A stretch of 64,000 nt of DNA from Phoebastria nigripes (GCA_035582835.1 JAYKAV010002796.1:50058-114057), one strand, 5' to 3'. Counted from the first letter of the stretch, positions 12,391 to 25,830 are shown. Program-made: numbers and translations. The notes: a model not told the origin generated them from the sequence alone.

Positions 12391-12727
12391 CCTGACTGGA
12401 TTGGACCAATGGTCCATCTAGCAATGCATTCTGTCTCCAACAGCGGCAGTTGGAACAGCTATTTTGGGAGAACACAAGCCTGGCCGCTTTCTGTGGTTCA
12501 CTCTCCTTCTACTGCTCCAGCATGTCTGCTGCATTAAGGATGATGGAGGATACATTCCTGCCTGGTAATTTTGCACCCATTTATGGACAGGTGGTCTCAT
12601 GAATTTGTCTAAATACTTTTGAACTGCTGATACCATCTGCTTCCACAACTTGAGAGCACAGGTGCTTAGGCATAAATTGCTTTCTGTTAACATGGATACC
12701 TAACTTCCATTTAAATGGCAATTAGAA
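12391..12727 (-). mobile_element. Old CR1-type LINE 3' end, minus orientation
   Basis: The plus strand reads GGACCAATGGTCCATCTAGC at 12403-12422, then a TGAACTGCTGATACCATCTG-type block. This is the reverse complement of the 3' tail of an old amniote CR1-type LINE that I recognise from reptile and bird genomes. It is heavily diverged with no usable frame. A long A run (12742-12760) lies just beyond. Confidence 0.55.
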
Positions 12728-12741
12728 TACTTTTTTAATAT

Positions 12742-12760
12742 TTAAAAAAAAAAAAAAAAA
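12742..12760. repeat. Poly(A) run
   Basis: About 18 consecutive A next to the old CR1 fragment. Confidence 0.9.
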
Positions 12761-13569
12761 CATGCCAAAGGGCTTGACCAAAAGCCCTTGCTGCAGAAAA
12801 CAAGAAGGGAAATTCTTACAAAGTTTTCAACACCTTGTGACCATACCAGTTGCCTCTCAAATGGAGTTGAATGTGTCATATATGATATCCACTTCTTTCA
12901 TATTGTGCAATCAATGTTGTTGTATATTTTAGAATTTTTCACAAAAACATTCAGTAAGGGGGAATGTTCAGTAACCAGCTTCATGCCAGTAGTGAATTGT
13001 TAGAGGTCGTGGCAGTGGGAAGACAGAAGAGCAACCCACCTCAGCTTACAAGGAGAAAGGCCAGACGAGGGAGGGAACATGCTATTACAACTTCTTCCAT
13101 AAAATCTCTGCTTGGGAAGCTCTGTGGAAGCAAAGCCACTGCTAGATAAATTATCTGTAAATGCAACGTGTAGCACTGAGACAGTTTTTCTACAGAAGTA
13201 GAAAAGAATCAAGAGAATCAATACTATTACATTGTAATTAATTCAATTAATTACATATCTGTGTGGAAAATATTATTGAATCTTCATTTCAGAATAACTG
13301 ATCAACTCAAGTAACAATAGTACCAGGACTCGAAAGTCTATCCTGAATTGTGCCCCAGAAATTGGCAAGGATCCTCCTGTTTTTTATCTCTACACTTAAT
13401 TATCCATTAAGCCTCTGTATTTATTCTACCTCATTTAGTATTAGTCCACTACTTGGTCTTTTCCTCCTCTGAAATTAGTTGGACTAGGTTTATGTCCATA
13501 AAGTCTTACTGGGAAAAGCATGATTAAACTGTAGGGCAGCTATACATTATTAATTAATGCTTAGTTTTA

Positions 13570-13760
13570 AAATAAAACCTACTTGCTAGCTTGTACAGCA
13601 CTACCGCTTGGTTTAAACCACAGAAGTTCAATGCATCACAGAAAATTTTAGTTGGAAATAAATACCCACCCAGCTTTCCCATTCTTAGATTTTTCCCTGT
13701 GAAACAGCTTTCCCATCTATACTGGTAAAGACTGCCTTCCTCAGGAAGTTGTACTAATAA
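13570..13760 (-). other. Weak exon-like frame
   Basis: An open minus-strand stretch reads LPEEGSLYQYRWESCF and onward, between an ATTATTAG acceptor and a possible GCAA|GTAGGT donor. The protein is unrecognised and the splice sites are ordinary. Recorded only as a weak candidate; chance is likely. Confidence 0.15.
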
Positions 13761-16135
13761 TTTTCCAAAAATATTAGCAGGGGATCCATAGCAACTGTTG
13801 ATATGACTCAAAATGATTTAAGAGCGATCTTAGCAACCTTCTGTTAAGATATACTGTATACAGCCTCCCCCACTTAGCAAAATCCCACAATATGGCAAGA
13901 AAGATTTGTATGTCTAAGAATAGCTACCTACACACATTTTTCAAGATGACTGAGTCATAATGATTTAAATCCTCCCTACCACAGTTTCAGCAAGATGTGC
14001 CTCTACAACACTGTATCAATGTGTTCTGTTCAGAGTTTAGAATCTTTCTCCTTTTCTAAATCACACCATTAACATCCCTGACATTTTAGAAATAATGTTT
14101 ATTGATTTTTCTGTTAACACTGCTATAAATGAAGTGATGTAATGGACAGGATTATTGAAGTACAATAAAGAATCCGTCTTCCAGATTCTGAACCACATAT
14201 TGAAAAAGAGCAGACTCTGGATTAATATAGAAATAGTGCAGTTCTGTGCTGTTGTTATTTTAGTTTAGGGTTGGTTGACTACTTTTTATATGACAGAATG
14301 GACATATAACAGAGATGATATTACAACTACCTAAGTATCAAATGACAGAAGAAAACCACCTCATTCAGATGAAATTGAGAAATAAATGTTGAGAGAAAAA
14401 TTGACACAGGAGAATTCCTTATCACTTACTATTCTGAAAGTAAGAAATTAAGATCAGTACTTTGTGGGACAGAGTTGCTAACTCATCCCTTTTTATAGTA
14501 GAAGTGCTATTAGTAAATGGAAACAGCTTTATTCGTTGTAGATGAGGACTCAGAAAAGGGCTGCGTAGTCTGCACCTGAAGATGCATGAACAATGCAGAA
14601 GGAAACCAGCAGAATCACCCAGTCCTAACTTGACTAGCATTGGTATCAACAGTCCACAGCTTTTTATCTTAAGGTTTATACAAGGTGAGCCTTTAAGCTA
14701 AGACTTGAAGCACTGTGGAGCATCTTTTAATAGACCACCACACAGACAATGATCTTCCATATTTAAGAATTTATTCAAGGTTCTAGAGCAGCAGGAACAC
14801 ACCAAAGGAGAAATAAACTTGGAAGAAAGGTGTATTTGCAGAGATCACTATTCGTAAGTTACGACCATTAGGTTTATCTTTTCTGCAGTGCCATGAAGGA
14901 GGGGCTCATGAAAAAGAAGTTCTATGAGAAGACAGCATGACAGAATAACACAATCAATGCGACCACAGGAAACTTCTCATTCTTAAGAATCCTGAAGGTT
15001 TTTGCACCCTTCTGGAAGCAGAATTTCAGACTGGCAGAAGACCTGAGTTAATATAATCCTGAGGCTTAGATTTGCACTGTCCTCACAAACTGCCACATTT
15101 ACAGTTGGTATGAGAATGCTCTGAATGTCTTTTTCTGGAGAGACAGCGAAGTGCTAAACAAGCAAAATGCTGATTTATTGTTGGCAAATCCAGAACCAAG
15201 GTATCACACATGAAACACGTCCACTCCCGTGGCTGGGGGGAGTGCCCTGCACATGCACCTCTAAGTCACATTTTGGTAACAGAAGTAACTGCATCTGAAC
15301 AGTCTTGGTTAAAAAGGTCAGAACGGGGAGGGATGTATGGACACGTGCTCTGTAACTTCCATAATCCTTCAGAGTCCTGACTCACAGATGAGTTTTTTAG
15401 ATTATTTCTGCAGGACCTTCAAGTCACCAAGCTTTCATTCTTGTTTTATTGGGCAGTTTTTCAACTGTTGAGCCTCCTGTAATAATGCAATTCGATTTCT
15501 ATCCTTGGATGTTTGATTTTACATTCCATCATCACTAAGCCATTGATTAAGCCTTAGCACATATACTTGATTGTGTTTATGACTTTGTTTTCTCAGGGGA
15601 AGGTCAGGCTTTATGACAACATCACACTGTTAAAACCAAAATTTTTGGTGATACTTGGTACTGACTGTGATCAGGTTCATTCATCAGCTTTTAAAATTCT
15701 CTTGCTAGTTTGCTTCCACACAGGAAAAGAACAACTGGACTTGCATGGCATGGACTTGCACAAGTGACAAGACTCAAAAATTGACTCAGGCACATATGTT
15801 CAAGGGCTTGTATCTAAAATTCATAAAATTATTACTCAGCTTCATCATAGCCTTAGAAATGCACGTTTCTCAGAGTGTTGTCTCTCCCCACAGGAAAACA
15901 AAACACATTTCTGTCGCTGGGCATGTGCATAAGTGACTGCATCTTGAAAAGATCATCAGTTTATGGCCTATGCCCTGATATGAGTCCCAGAGTATGTCTG
16001 TGACAGCAATGCAGGTAGCCCACAGGCATTCACGCAGCATGCCTACCAAAGCAGGTCTTGCACAAAACACATCAAAAAGAAAGATGAGTAGGCAGTTACA
16101 GCTCCCTTTACTCTACAAGCAAGTAGAGGACTCAC

Positions 16136-16237
16136 CTGAGACACAAAAGATGTAGATTCAAATTTCTTTTCTGCTTGATTTAGAGTGTATCTCTTCACTT
16201 CCGAGGAGAGCAGTTCACCATTGACCGACATGGTATT
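16136..16237 (-). CDS. Candidate in-frame cassette exon inside ATG10
   Basis: This 102-bp segment has a TTCCCACCTCAG acceptor and a perfect CAG|GTGAGT donor. It is open in one frame as NTMSVNGELLSSEVKRYTLN then QAEKKFESTSFVSQ. It is 34 whole codons and phase 0 at both ends. The ATG10 exon before it (ending 22247) finishes in phase 0 and the next (starting 1187) begins in phase 0, so inclusion would insert 34 residues between TITQQ and EHPLLG without breaking the frame. Human ATG10 has no such insert that I know of. It could instead be the first coding exon (ATG at 16229-16231) of a nested gene, or chance. Confidence 0.4.
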
Positions 16238-19200
16238 CTGAGGTGGGAATGCTTTACTTTCCCCTGTTGTTCTATTTTGTATACATTTTTATAAATACCC
16301 ATCAGGGCAAAGAAAGGATGAAAAATGACTAGTGCCTTCACCCATTTTCTGATCCAGTAAATATTCTACCATTTTTAAACAACTTTCAGAAGGTGCTTGG
16401 GAAATAAATGGGTCTCAGTTTATCTTCTAATAGGTGACTGTATACATCACCAATCCAGTACCAGTTCACACTCTCTGGAGAAACCAATGACTCAAATGGA
16501 TGTGGAGACTACGCTATTGTCTTGGACCTTGATGCAGGTACTTCAAAAGAGGTTTGGAGCACCTAGCCACACCAGGATGAAAATTCATGCACTGCCAATA
16601 ACTATCCCATACCCATTCTAACAAAAAAGGGCTTCAGTCTTGAAGACAGTCATCTCAGCAACTTTTCACGGACAATCAGTTATCTTACAGCTGGAAAAAA
16701 TGTAAACATAGATCACTAAGACAGCTGAGCATCTCTGTTCAATTTTTTTATTTATATTTTCAAATAGTTCAATCATTAGTTGAAATTTTGGCCATTAGAC
16801 ATACATTAAAACTTTCAAAGCAGCTTTACTGCTGTATGCAATAATGTGTATAGCTTATATGGAAGTGTGTATGTAGTATCTGGTAAAGTTATTATGCTCT
16901 TAAATCTTCATGATTACCAGGCCATAATTTTGAAAAGCAGGTTTCTAAAAATTAGAGGACAAAATCTGATATTCTCAGGTACTTATGGCCTCTGTATTTC
17001 CAACTTCTACAGCAAGGATCTAATACCACATAGTCTGAAGACAGAAGTTCTGGCTATAACGATATAGTCACCTTCTGCTGCTTCACATCTCCCATTCATC
17101 TTGGGAGAGATTTCAGAAGTGATAAAAGGTAAAATGTAGCCTTTACAGATAAACTTTAGTTAACCTTGTTTTTTAAATTCCTGGTTGTTAAATCATGCAC
17201 TACCATGTGGTAAAATATGTTCACCTTTATAATCAGGAAGATTTCTCCCCCTTTGTTTCATTTCTATTCTCTACTTTTTGTTCTTTGTTTTTGAACCTTT
17301 CTCCTATTCTTGTGGTTTTTTCCTTTCAAATTGTCTCATCATTTAGCATTTGACCATGGTACTTTGGGACTGCTGCCAACTTAACTATGCCTCTGGTATA
17401 TACCTGGATATTAATGTGGTGGATCTGCTGTTCAATTACACAAAGAAGGACTATTATGTTTGAGCTGTTTTATACAATGCCACTAGGTATTTACCTAAAA
17501 CTGTACTGGACTTCTCTGCTGAATATCAGAGTACATGTGAGAGAAATATGTGTCTCTCTTGCTGCCATCCATTACCATCATGACTGACTTCATCATTCTT
17601 TTGTCTAGACTTTTCTTCCCGTTTACTGTAACATTCTTTTAGCTGGCTACATTTGCCTGAGTTTTTGGAGAATATGTCTTGGTTTTGTTTTCCACTGTTA
17701 ATTGAAATCTCTCCAGGAGCCTTAGTGTTATTTTTACATTCATCTTATTTGCAGCTTTTCTCAGTCTGACATATCTGTCTTTTTCTCCCTTCACCCTCTT
17801 CCAAACATCTAGACCTGTTATTTGCTCTTATGGCTGATATATAACTGGCTTAATAAGTACTTTTTAAAAGCAATGCAGTCAGGAAAAACACCAGGGCTGG
17901 CAGCCTAAGGAGCCTGGAAGGTTACCCAGCATGGTGGTATGGGGGATGCAGGGCTGGGATTCCATCCTAAGTCAAGCTGAACAGGAAAATCCAACTGAGG
18001 GACGCCTGAGGAAAGCTCTGTTTGTCTGCAGTCCAGGAAAGGCTACAAAGACTTGGAAGGGAGCTTCTTGTAAAGAGTACATTTCTAGCATCCATTAATT
18101 CAAAAAGGTGAAGAGACATTCTTTTGTGTAGAATATGTAGAGAGAAATAGCTAACACAGTATATCCTCAAAAGCACCCACCAAGTTACAAGTAAACTATT
18201 CAGGAGACGGGCATGCAATGTCTGCAATTCCATTTCTGACTCTTTGTAAGAAGAAGCTAAAAATCACAGTTGGCAACGGTTCTGAAATGCAACAGTAATC
18301 CATAAATATTCTTTAATTTTTCTGTCATTGCAGAATTAAGCTACTTCCAGCTCACACAGATCTTACCAGGTGTGCTAAATTGATGTCATTATAAGCCATC
18401 AGGAAATACCCACAGAGACCTGTAGCAACATTTAGAAGTTTTGTTAAACAGCTGTGTGTTATAATTGATTTGTATTATTTAAAACAGCTAAAGCAAGTTA
18501 TCACCAGATGTAGAAAAGGGATGACTGAAGACTCCAGGGAGATTTAACTCCGAAGAAAGCCAATCATAGGAACTTCATTTGAGCATTTTAAGATTATTAC
18601 TAGAGGAAGTGCAATTAAATCATCACCATTTATCAATTATCATTATAAAATACTATGCAACCTTATCATGTTAATTTATTTATGAGAAGGTAACTAGTTG
18701 ACTTCTGCTTTTTGCAATAAAAATAATCTAGTCAGTAAAAATATTTGAAGATGCTTTCTCTGAAAATGAGCGTGACTTTCCACAGTAATCAAAAGTAACT
18801 AAAAAAGTTCAAATTTTGCCTAAAATTAGTAATTGCCAAAAAGCTAAATTCTTTGGACCTTAGGCAATGTCTCAGTTCCTGATCTCAGATCTATTTTACC
18901 ATAGAGAGTATAAGCCAAAATATAGTTGTATCAAAAATGTGCACAGGCATGGCACCCACATTTCATAAAATACATGGAATATAAGTCCCAAATGATTAGT
19001 GTAAGATCCTGGATCTGGGAGAAAAAAAGGCAGTATGACTTTCTTTTCCTAATCTGCCAACTATTGAATCAAAGTGCAAAATCAGCGCTAGTTAAAAGTT
19101 AAGTAACATTATGTGTGGACAGTGGTAAGCTCAATTTTTCTTCCCAATGGTGGATTGCTTGTAGAATTTAAAATTTGTATCTGTTTTGGAGCAAAATCCT

Positions 19201-21821
19201 AAACCTTTTCTCTCTGCTGTTCATGTGTCCTGAGAATTCAAGCCTGATTTGGTGAGTTTGCCCACTGACTTGCATTATAGGATCTGTGTCCCTGCAGGCA
19301 AAGCCTAACCCACATAACAAAATGGGTCAGCAGAAAAGCAGAAAGGGAAGAGAAAACTCTGTATTTCAATTCAGAACCCTGATTCATTTGAGGGGAAAAA
19401 TACTCTTTTTCTTGTAGACCTAACTCTTGTTTTGATCTGAAGCTTGCAGGCTAGTGCTTACATATGTTTTTATTATCTTTCATAATTCCTTCGAGAATAC
19501 TCTGATTTCTACTGCTGTTTTATATTTGGACTGGCATATGCATCTCTCAGTTTACAAGGGGAAGTGTTTGTTGTACCAGTGATTGCTGGCACTGAAAATA
19601 CGATAGTGTTCACACTGCTAATTGTACTGGTGCTTTCCTTTGCTCTGATTCAGCTCCAGAGATGTACACTTCCACAAACCATGCATTCCTCTGTCTTCTT
19701 ATCACTTGACTGAAGGACCACAAGCAAATGCACCCTCACTCCCTGGTGCCTTTCTGCTTTCATCTAAAATTAAAACTAGACCTCTTAAAGCTGCTTTCCC
19801 GGAGGCTCTCTCTCGCAGCCATGTGGGAAGTACGTTTCCTATCCAGGAATGCAGCTGGGGCCTTTGGACCAAGTTCAATACTGATGTAAAGCAGGCTAAC
19901 CTCACTGAATTCAGTGGAATTCAACGGCCTTGAGCCACAGGTATACAGTTTTCAGGGAGAAGGCATACATACAAATGGTGTAGAAAAAAAAGGAAAGCAA
20001 TTCCAAATTATGTAGTGGGATTGCTGGAGGATCTTAACTTCTCTGGCTTCTGCTACCTGCCAGCAGTTCCAGTATTGTGCTATCAGCCTGAGGTACAGTC
20101 TATATTACTCTAGGACAAACAGTTTACCTTAGTTAGTAATCTCCTTATTTAATGGAAAGTCACCTTGATGTTATGTTCAATAGTATTTTGCTGCTAGAAC
20201 TTTGCTAATTTCTCCAAAATGTTTTTCCTTACATCTTAGTTTGTGTTTGTCACTGGACTCACATTGGCTGAACCGCCTGTGGAGAGGTGTCACAGAGACA
20301 ACACGTTCAGCACTTCACACATTTTACCACCCATAAAACCTGTTTCTGCAAGCCTTTGTGTGTATGTATCTCACACACATCTCTAGTTATAAGATGCAGA
20401 ACAGTTTTACTTTACTGTTCCTCAAGAAGCAAAAATAATCTCTGGGTGGGAGTGACCTGGTTTTCCTTTTGGCTTCCACAGCTCTGATTTTACACATTCC
20501 AAACATATTGTTTATGCTTTATTCTCAGTCGTACTGCATTATGATTTATTACCTGTACAGAGCTGTAGGTTCTTGCAGTGCTTTGCAGATGAATAGAAAG
20601 AGACTGAGCTTTCTACAGAGGAGCTTGAACTTGGCTTCAGGCCACAGTATAATGTGAGCATAGAGAAGGCACACCACCTCTGGAGTGCACATAGAAGATT
20701 CTCCTGTACATTTTTGCAGGTGGGAATATAAACTATCCACAAGCCAGAACACCTCAGCTGGGAAATACCAGAGATGTCAGCCCTAAAGGATACCTAGCAT
20801 CTGACTGCAAGGTTACTGGTCTCTGTCTACCAGGAATGCAAGAAGGTGGATGCAGTGAAGGCAAGTTAATTGAATCCTCTGCCTCTCTATGCAGAAACAG
20901 TCATGATTTAGCTACAAATCTGAAACTTCAGCTATAAATCATAAAACTTTACTGAAAAATCTGAACTGCAATACTCTCTTGTACAGAAAATCAGTTATCT
21001 GCTACCATATTACATTATTTTATTAAAACCCAATTTTCTCATCTTCATTCTGCAGTAGACAAGTCAGGTAATTAATACTTCACGTAAAAGCATGTATTAA
21101 GAGAATTTGCAAACTCACAACTGGAATTCAGACATGCACAGCAAACATCAGAAAACCAATGCTTGTTAGGTTCTCAGGGAGCTATTATAATATAAATAAT
21201 AGTCTGTGGCTGCAAAAACAAGAATGCTGCTTGTGTTCCCATGATTGAGTACCATCTACAAATAGGCATCCTGTAATTAAATTGTATTAGTTGAATTAAG
21301 GAAACACCTGTAGAACTCAGCTGAGGTTACATCCCTGTTATGCCAGCTGCTGTGCTTAAGAGACCTGTGTACCTGAAACATCTAAAATCAAAAAATCAAG
21401 GAAGGAGAGGGGAGGAAGAAAGGACACATTAGTATCTTTGTCTGATGATAAAAAATTCAGAGCCGGAGAGTCTCCATTCCTTGTCCAAACTTGCACTGGA
21501 GTCCTGGAGCTGAGGGAAAAAAACAGAGTAACCAACTCAGCTCTGAACCATATCTCACTCTTCCTTGAACAAGTATGACTGTTTTCAAGAGAGCCATCAT
21601 CACAAGTCTGGGAACGGTTGCTGAAATGATGCGGTGACTTTAAAACCACTTTAAATAAAAATTATTTGAATAGCTCTAAAAGAAGGCAGTGATACCACAC
21701 TAATATGCTTCCTCTTGTAAAACACGGCATTCATTAACTACTGTTTCTTAACGACATTAGTCGGCAATAACATTATTTGATTGAGAGACCAATTTTCTCT
21801 CCTTCAATCCTAAGGATTGCA

Positions 21822-21870
21822 AGTATATTTAAAATATATATATTAAATATATTTAAATATATTTAAAATT
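21822..21870. repeat. AT-rich palindrome-like tract
   Basis: Repeated TATTTAAATATATT motifs that are largely self-complementary. Confidence 0.8.
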
Positions 21871-22246
21871 GAAAATTACACAGTCTTTTTTGGTAATTTG
21901 ATTAATAGACAATCTGTGAAATGTTACACTAATATATTTTACTTACATAAATAAGTCTACTTTTGTATTTACCCAAATCCATGATTACTCAGAAACTGCC
22001 TGAAGTTTTTAGGATTGGCTTTGGAAAAGTATTTTACATGAGAGATACTGTCACATTAAGTCTTACATGGTGAACACCTATNTATCCTTCAAAATCCAGG
22101 CTTAAAACTATTGTTGGTAACTGGCTCAGCACAACCTCAGTCAGACTTTTATATATTTTACTTGTGTCCAGGAGGTGAATAAGGCCATTGAGGATTCAGG
22201 CCTATATTGCATTCATCAATTTTGTAAAGGACCAGTGGTTTCTCAC

Positions 22247-22344
22247 CTGCTGTGTAATAGTGTCCCAGGGCCCCTCCAGAAGACGAGCCTGGTAGCATGC
22301 ATGAACACTTTTCCATATTTCATCCAGAGTTAAAGGTCTTCCAT
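22247..22344 (-). CDS. ATG10: ATG10, E2-like core exon
   Basis: This 98-bp exon encodes GRPLTLDEIWKSVHACYQAR followed by LLEGPWDTITQQ, a hallmark block of ATG10 (human: DGRPLTLKDIW ... QGPWDTITQQ). A strong pyrimidine tract ending CTCCCAG precedes it. Its first two bases (AT) complete a GAT aspartate codon begun by the last G of the exon at 31297. It ends CAG|GTGAGA in phase 0. The block belongs to the E2-like fold before the catalytic cysteine. The next confirmed coding exon is about 21 kb away at 1187. Confidence 0.95.
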
Positions 22345-24639
22345 CTGGGAGAGGGAGGGGGAGACAACCACCCACAGTCAAAGCTCTTAAGCATGCTATA
22401 TCTTTAATACAGAATAGCAAAAGTAAATCTGACAATACTGATTATCTGGAAGCAGATGGAAAAAATAACAGCAAAACGTGACTGAGCCCCTTCTGGCCCC
22501 ATAACTCCAAAACAGTGTTGCTCAAATCCTGACTGAAGGTGCACATAAAACTACCCTAAATTCCCTGTTCAGCTTTCTTCTCTGTCGCCTGAGAGTAACA
22601 AGTCACTGTTCTGGTTGTAAGGTGTGAAGTTAAACTAATTTTGTAAAACAATGCTTGGATAAGAGAAATTTAAAACCACAAAATAATATCATGGACAGTT
22701 ATCTCACATAAATACATGCAATTCATAGTGAGAGAGTAGAAAAAATCTAAGGAACAAAATTCTGCAGACAAAAGTTTACTGCATTTTGGTAACCTACACG
22801 CCCATAATTTTTTCTTGAGCTGCGTTTATATAGCATTGTTGCATCAGGTTTTTAGTTGTGATGTTAGAATTATGCCAAGATATTAGTGTCAACCACTTAG
22901 AAAATAAGCATGTCAATTTTTCCTGAATATTTGTTTTTGGCAAACAGCAATAGAATATTTTTATATACTTTCAATAGGTAGCTTCATCTTGGCATTTATT
23001 AGGTGTCAGAAACCATTATCCTGTGATAAATAGTTTTATTCTACTGACATTTTCATGTCTGTAAAATGAACAAGATTTATTCACCCCATTAACATTTGAA
23101 TGCCATATTTAGATATAAGTTAAAACCAGTTGCCTACAGCCTCTGTTTTATCTTATTTTCTGCACATACTTATAAAAAAGCACCAAATTCTGAACTTACA
23201 TAAGCACCATATAGCAGAAGCATGTGGCAAATAAAGTATCTGAGGGGGTAACGGCATATTAACCAGCTATACTATGCTATCCTCATGAACGTGTGACTTG
23301 TTAGACTGTCATGCCCTCTGTCTTATGATGGCAGATACCAGAGCTGTGCTGGAGATGGTCTAGCACTTACTAAGAAATTTGTTACAAGAGCGTAAGTTAA
23401 CTTTAGAAGGATGTATTTATGCCCAGATCATCTGTGTGCAGGTAATACGAGATGCCATGCATAGTTGCAATTTTCTGTTTTCTATTCAACCTGCAAAGAC
23501 AATGCAGAGAATGTAGAATCTAGAACGACATACATTCTAACGCAAAATTTGATTTGCCACTCTAGATTTTGTTCTGTACACCTTTCTTTGTATCTGTGAA
23601 TTTTTATAGTAACACTTGAGCAAATTCAGATCGTACACATGGAATGGATTACTCTGACTCTAACCGTTAATCTCATTTACAGAAACGATCAAATGTTGTT
23701 GAAGCATTAATCATTTTATAGTTAAATTGAGTTTTGTCTTTACCTCATGGATTTTATTACTTCATGTATGAGAAGCAGTATATCTTCCATCAAATTTCAG
23801 CATAGATTTATTTTTATTTCACAGAAAAATACATCCAAACTGAAAGTTTCACTTTACATCGGAGTGAGATCACAGACAGTAAAATACTTAAATAGTTAAT
23901 ATAGAGTAATTGCAATGTTTCACATAGGAACAAAAAATCGATCTGGGCATTCTGATTACGCACTTATATATTTAAATATGCTTGGATTTAAATTTCCCTA
24001 CATTTTGAATTTTCTGCACTATTTTAATATATTTCACTAAGCTTTAAATGAGTTTGCATTAAGTGTGTTTTTTAAACTGAGTAAGCTTTCAGACATGCTC
24101 CCAAGTATTGTGTTCCTATAAATTCTTACTTAATTGACTAGCTCAGAAGATGGGAGGCCAGATGCAGCAGGAAAGAATAAGTTATCAATACTTAAAATGG
24201 ATGTGAGGTTCAGCTACGTAGCTGGGAACTGCAAGACCCTTGCAAAAGGAGGGGCGGAATGGGCAGTTTCCCCATCCTCTTTTGTGGAATGAAGACCTGA
24301 AAGTCTATTGAAAGAATTTTCTCTCTCAATAAAATAAAATAAAGTAAAATAAAATAAAATGAAACAACTACACTAAGATCTTAAAATAACTGACAGAAGG
24401 ACCCATTTCAGGTAATCTGGCTGGAGGTGTACTTTACATTTTAAAACTCCTCCGTTTGTGAGGTCATCGGCCTAGGATGATGCAACTGAATACATTTTAT
24501 TCGCGAGCTCCCAGATTTGCACAAAACACACATCCGTATTCTTTGGGCACTTTTAGACCCCTTTTTCCAGGGCTGCCAGCATTCACATGTTTAGCAGCCG
24601 TTACACATTCTTGCAACTCACTGAGACCTCAAATATCCA
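22345..24639 (-). other. ATG10 intron, part before the CR1
   Basis: AT-rich intronic sequence. The only distinct item is the AAAAT microsatellite near 24.33 kb. No exon-like frame with splice sites was seen. Confidence 0.75.
24327..24363. repeat. (AAAAT)n microsatellite
   Basis: About seven imperfect AAAAT units, including one AAAGT variant, lie 280 bp upstream of the CR1 insertion. Confidence 0.9.
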
Positions 24640-25737
24640 GCTGGGCTGACAGAGCAGTCTACCTGGACTTGTGCAAAGCATTTGACACTGTCCCGCATGA
24701 CATCCTTGTCTCTAAATTGGAAAGACATGGATTTGACGGATGGATCACTCAGTGGATAAGGAATTGGCTGCATGGTCATACTCAAAGAGTTGCAGTCAAC
24801 AGCTTGATGTCCAAGTGGAGACCACTGACAAGTGGCATTCCTCAGGGATTGGTATTGGGACTGGCACTGTTTAACATCTCTGTTGGTGACACGGACAGTG
24901 GGAGGGAGTGCACCCTCAGCAAGTTTGCCGACGACACCAAGCTCAGTGGTGCGGTCGACATGCTGGAGGGAAGGGAAGCCATCCAGAGGGACCTTGACAG
25001 GCTTGAGAGGTGGGCTTGTGCGAACCTCGTGAAGTTCAGCAAGGCCAAGTGCAAGGTCCTGTACATGGGTCGGGGCAATCCCAAGCATAAATACAGGCTG
25101 GGCAGAGAATGGATTGAGAACAGCCCTGCCGAGAAGGACTTGGGGGTGTTGGCTGATGAGAAGCTCAACATGACCCAGCAATGTGCACTTGCAGCCCAGA
25201 AAGCCAACCGTATCCTGGGCTGCATCACAAGAAGCTGCATCACACTTGGCCAGCAGGTCGAGGGAGGTGATTCTCCCCCTCTACTCCGCTCTCATGAGAC
25301 CTCACCTGGAGTACTGCGACCAGCTCTGGGGCCCCCAACATAAGAAGGACATAGACCTGTTGGAGCTAATCCAGAGGAGGGCCACGAAGACAATGAGAGG
25401 GCTGGAGCACCTCTCCTATGAAGACAGGCTGAGAGAGCTGGGGTTGTTCAGCCTGGAGAAGAGAAGGCTCCGGGGAGACCTTATAGCAGCCTTCCAGTAC
25501 CTGAAGGGGGCCTACAAGAAAGCTGGAGAGAGACTTTTTACAAGGGCATGTAGTGATAGGACATGGGGTAATGGCTTTAAACTGAAAGAGGGTAGATTTA
25601 GATTAGATATAAGGAGGAAATTCTTCACTATGAGGGTGGTGAGGCACTTGAACAGGCTGCCCAGAGAAGTTGTGGATGCCCCATCATTGGAAGTGTTCAA
25701 GGCCAGGTTGGATGGGGCTTTGAGCAACCTATTCTAG
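24640..25737 (+). pseudogene. CR1 reverse transcriptase, frame broken once
   Basis: The first frame reads [20 protein letters not shown] (RT motif A region), SGIPQG (motif B) and FADD at 24924-24935, the metal-binding catalytic pair. The second frame, +1 relative to the first, resumes with [20 protein letters not shown] and continues through [20 protein letters not shown] to a stop after DGALSNLF. The switch lies between about 25230 and 25260. The N-terminal RT part and the whole endonuclease are missing, so the element cannot encode an active enzyme. Frames on the opposite strand here are shadows. Confidence 0.92.
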
Positions 25738-25830
25738 TGGAAGGTGTCCCTGCCCATGGCAGGGCGGTTGGAACTAGATGATCTTTAAGGTCCCTTCCAA
25801 CCCAAACCATTCTATGATTCTATGATTCTA
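25738..25830 (+). repeat. CR1 3' UTR and terminal ATTCTATG repeats
   Basis: After the ORF2 stop comes the conserved CR1 3' end, with GGTCCCTTCCAACCCAAACC and then ATTCTATGATTCTATGATTC. In this family the 3' end is what the reverse transcriptase recognises for priming. Confidence 0.93.

Larger units (their letters stand above)
1188..22246 (-). other. ATG10 intron of about 21 kb
   Basis: This intron lies between the core exon and the catalytic-cysteine exon. It holds a probable old LTR (about 1579-2708), a GC-richer stretch near 3.1-3.6 kb open on both strands, exon-like frames at 5.3, 7.6-7.8 and 16.1 kb, an old CR1 fragment at 12.4-12.7 kb and AT-rich simple repeats. Between those items (2.7-5.3, 7.9-12.4, 12.8-16.1 and 16.3-22.2 kb) I see only unique AT-rich sequence with short chance frames. 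Confidence 0.85.
24640..25830 (+). mobile_element. 5'-truncated CR1 LINE
   Basis: This non-LTR retrotransposon fragment carries the C-terminal half of the CR1 ORF2 reverse transcriptase, a short 3' UTR and the typical CR1 3' tail of repeated ATTCTATG units at 25809-25830. The endonuclease domain and ORF1 are absent, the usual result of 5' truncation. It lies in an ATG10 intron, antisense to the gene. CR1 makes no regular target duplication, and I estimate the 5' end at about 24640 from where the protein match begins. It is far less diverged than the other CR1 pieces in the window. Confidence 0.93.

Noticed and set aside
24618..25243. Long minus-strand open frames of 187 and 133 codons
   Set aside because: They lie exactly opposite the CR1 reverse transcriptase and are shadows of its codon structure.
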